Shown here: positions 62,406-64,000 of the stretch, piece after piece
Layout: each line of letters opens with the position of its first letter
Numbering within the stretch: position 1 is the first letter of the stretch
NCBI RefSeq assembly: GCF_009696275.1
Contig: NZ_VUMI01000009.1
Span: 1-64,000, forward strand
Source of the DNA: Eisenbergiella porci
Lineage (GTDB): Bacteria > Bacillota > Clostridia > Lachnospirales > Lachnospiraceae
Length of the DNA stretch: 64,000 nucleotides
Direction: 5' to 3'
Program-made: the position numbers and the translations under genes
The notes under the pieces: model-generated
The model's input: the letters and a program-made list of their open reading frames with translations, nothing else
Told to the model about the DNA's origin: nothing
Database searches by the model: none

Positions 62406-64000
62406 GTGAGAAGACCTGTACGATATAGAGTGAACCAGTTATCCATGAATCTGCTGGTTTCCTATCTTTCTATCCTGGCGGCGCCGCTGCTTGCCATAGT
62501 GATTATTTATTTTACGGCTACCAGCCTGCTTTTGTCCGTGCAGAAGGAAAAGATGTTTACAACGCTGAATATGACCGCGCTGGAGGTGAACCGGAGTATT
62601 GAAGAGGCCGGGAATATGGGAGGCTATATCAGCAATTCCCCGGAGCTGCGGGATCTTTGCAGCAAGATCCGGCAGGAAAAGGATTATTATGATATGTATT
62701 TGTATATCCGGTCGCTGTCGGATTATTCCATGTTCAACGCCGCCATAGAAAACATTTATTTTTTCTTTGAAAAAGGGGAATACATGGTGATGGACAAGGT
62801 GGTGGTCCCCGCGGATGACAGAGGCTACGCTTCCGTGGGCATGCTTGGCAGCGAAAGCTATAAGGAGCTGCTGGAAACCTTCGCCGGCAAGGTATACAGC
62901 AAGGATGTGCTCCGCCTGCAGGACGACGGGACGGATAAGAAGCTGATGGTGGCCCAGTCCTTCCCCTTCAGCGGTTATGAGAATCCCGAAGGGACGCTGG
63001 TGGTGGTGCTTAACGACAACCTGATAGAAGGACAGCTGCGCAACAACCTGATCCATGGGCAGGGAATAACGCTGATGCTGGATAAGGAGCGGGACGGAGA
63101 GTACTTCCAGAAAATCATTACCGGGGAAAACTGTGACGTGGGAGCGGACGAGCTGCCCATGGATTACATCCTAGGGAAAAAGGACGGGGAATTCTCCCTG
63201 CATGGGGAACGTTATATCATATGTGCGGTGGAAAATCCCGGTTCCCCTTACAGATATGTTTCCATACTGCCGAAAAAAACGCTGCTGGGCCAGATCGGTT
63301 CCATAAAATATATTATCGTGGCGCTGTGCGTGACGGCCATGCTGGCGGGGCTGGCCGTATGTATCGGGCTGTGGAGGAAGCGCAGGGACGTGGTTCTTTC
63401 CTTCAGCAGATATCAGGATGAATTCGGAACGGCCCAGGGCAACGGGAAGCCGGTGCGCAGCTTCTGGGAGGGCATTCCCTACCTGCTTGACAGCGCCGCC
63501 AATCTGCAGACAACGCTGAAGCTGCAGAAGAATTTCATGCGCACGGCAGTGGTGCGCAAGCTGCTGTTCGGAGAATATACCTCCGGCGCGGAGCTGGAAG
63601 AGGAGCTTAAGAGCGTGGACATCACCCTGGAGGGGGATGCCTACTGCGCTGCGGTAATTCAGATACGCAGCAGTGTTATGAGTAAGGATCTGGAGCAGTG
63701 GAACGAGCTGCGGCTGTTCATCAGGGAATACATACAGGAGCAGATCTGCATCTCCAAGATTTACTGTGAGCTGGATCAGTCCCGCAGCGCCCTGATTTTT
63801 CCCGTGAGCAGGGAGGAAGCGAGGGAGACCATCCGGGAGCTGCTGACAGACTTCGGGGAGAGCCTTCTCATGGAAAAAGAGCTGGAAACCTATGTGGGGC
63901 TGGGCAGGAATGTGACGGATCGGATGGAAATCGCCACCTCCTGTGACGATGCCAGGGAGATCACGGAATATCTGGCCTTCCATAACATGCGTACCGTGAT
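62406..64000 (+). CDS. Membrane-bound AraC-type regulator with extracytoplasmic sensor (3' end outside the window)
   Basis: The frame is open from GTG 62406 (AAGGGGAGAG just upstream) to the window edge, at least 531 residues. The first TM is at residues about 15-40 (LLVSYLSILAAPLLAIVIIYF). An extracytoplasmic domain of about 260 residues follows with Cache-like features. The second TM is at residues about 300-322 (YIIVALCVTAMLAGLAVCIG). After that comes a cytoplasmic region (LQKNFMRTAVVRKLLFGEY, DITLEGDAYCAAVIQIRS) that in this family precedes a C-terminal AraC helix-turn-helix, not seen here. It probably senses a glycan outside the cell and controls the fucosyl-glycan cluster. Confidence 0.8.
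   Translation, partial: MRRPVRYRVNQLSMNLLVSYLSILAAPLLAIVIIYFTATSLLLSVQKEKMFTTLNMTALEVNRSIEEAGNMGGYISNSPELRDLCSKIRQEKDYYDMYLYIRSLSDYSMFNAAIENIYFFFEKGEYMVMDKVVVPADDRGYASVGMLGSESYKELLETFAGKVYSKDVLRLQDDGTDKKLMVAQSFPFSGYENPEGTLVVVLNDNLIEGQLRNNLIHGQGITLMLDKERDGEYFQKIITGENCDVGADELPMDYILGKKDGEFSLHGERYIICAVENPGSPYRYVSILPKKTLLGQIGSIKYIIVALCVTAMLAGLAVCIGLWRKRRDVVLSFSRYQDEFGTAQGNGKPVRSFWEGIPYLLDSAANLQTTLKLQKNFMRTAVVRKLLFGEYTSGAELEEELKSVDITLEGDAYCAAVIQIRSSVMSKDLEQWNELRLFIREYIQEQICISKIYCELDQSRSALIFPVSREEARETIRELLTDFGESLLMEKELETYVGLGRNVTDRMEIATSCDDAREITEYLAFHNMRTV

Noticed and set aside
1-64000. CRISPR arrays, tRNA or rRNA genes
   Set aside because: I looked for regularly spaced direct repeats, cloverleaf-type sequences with GTTCRA, and rRNA-conserved stretches, and saw none.

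Overview
The window looks like a chromosomal segment of a gut Lachnospiraceae (Clostridia). The base composition is moderate, Shine-Dalgarno sites are strong AGGAGG types, and there are several separate carbohydrate-utilisation clusters built from CUT1-type ABC importers (lipoprotein plus LplB-like and YtcP/LplC-like permeases), glycoside hydrolases, and YesM/YesN or AraC regulators. The genus is inferred from gene content and cannot be fixed here.

Layout. 0.1-9.8 kb: an ABC importer followed by GH2, a clan GH-A hydrolase and a GH35 beta-galactosidase in one operon. 10-14.7 kb: DMT exporter, broken HD-domain gene, a membrane-anchored propeller-like protein, MscL with a zinc ribbon, and a cytidylate-kinase-like protein. 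14.7-24.2 kb: an AT-rich accessory island on the minus strand: TM2 protein, a large HerA/VirB4-like ATPase, an Ig-like membrane protein, a frameshifted hydrophilic gene, a possible effector, a patatin-like phospholipase and a DUF2974-like lipase fragment, bordered by a wrecked group II intron. 24.3-30 kb: DedA, an Rpn-like protein, a GH3 with an AraC regulator, and a CarD fragment. 30-41 kb: AraC regulator, GPH sugar symporter, creatininase-family hydrolase, dead carboxylesterase, ParB-like small protein, GH31, dead GH127, polyol dehydrogenase, dead EAL gene. 41.5-48 kb: mostly wreckage (spore photoproduct lyase, GH78, IS1182-type transposase, GH30) plus a DUF4838-type glycosidase split by a frameshift on an A8 run. 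48-54.5 kb: a second ABC importer with divergent YesM/YesN-like genes. 54.6-64 kb: SEC-C protein, broken lysophospholipase, a third ABC importer with a GH29 alpha-L-fucosidase, an 87-bp perfect inverted repeat, and a Cache-type membrane regulator that runs off the window.

How they fit together: each cluster pairs an importer with cytoplasmic exo-glycosidases and a sensor, which suits uptake and trimming of plant or mucin oligosaccharides (beta-galactosides, xylosides, L-arabinosides, rhamnosides, L-fucosides). Two things stand out. First, about a dozen genes are dead, and many keep both ends while the middle has been lost, often together with catalytic residues. Second, the 15-22.5 kb minus-strand operon couples an ATPase to membrane Ig-like and lipid-hydrolase genes and matches no system I can name with confidence.
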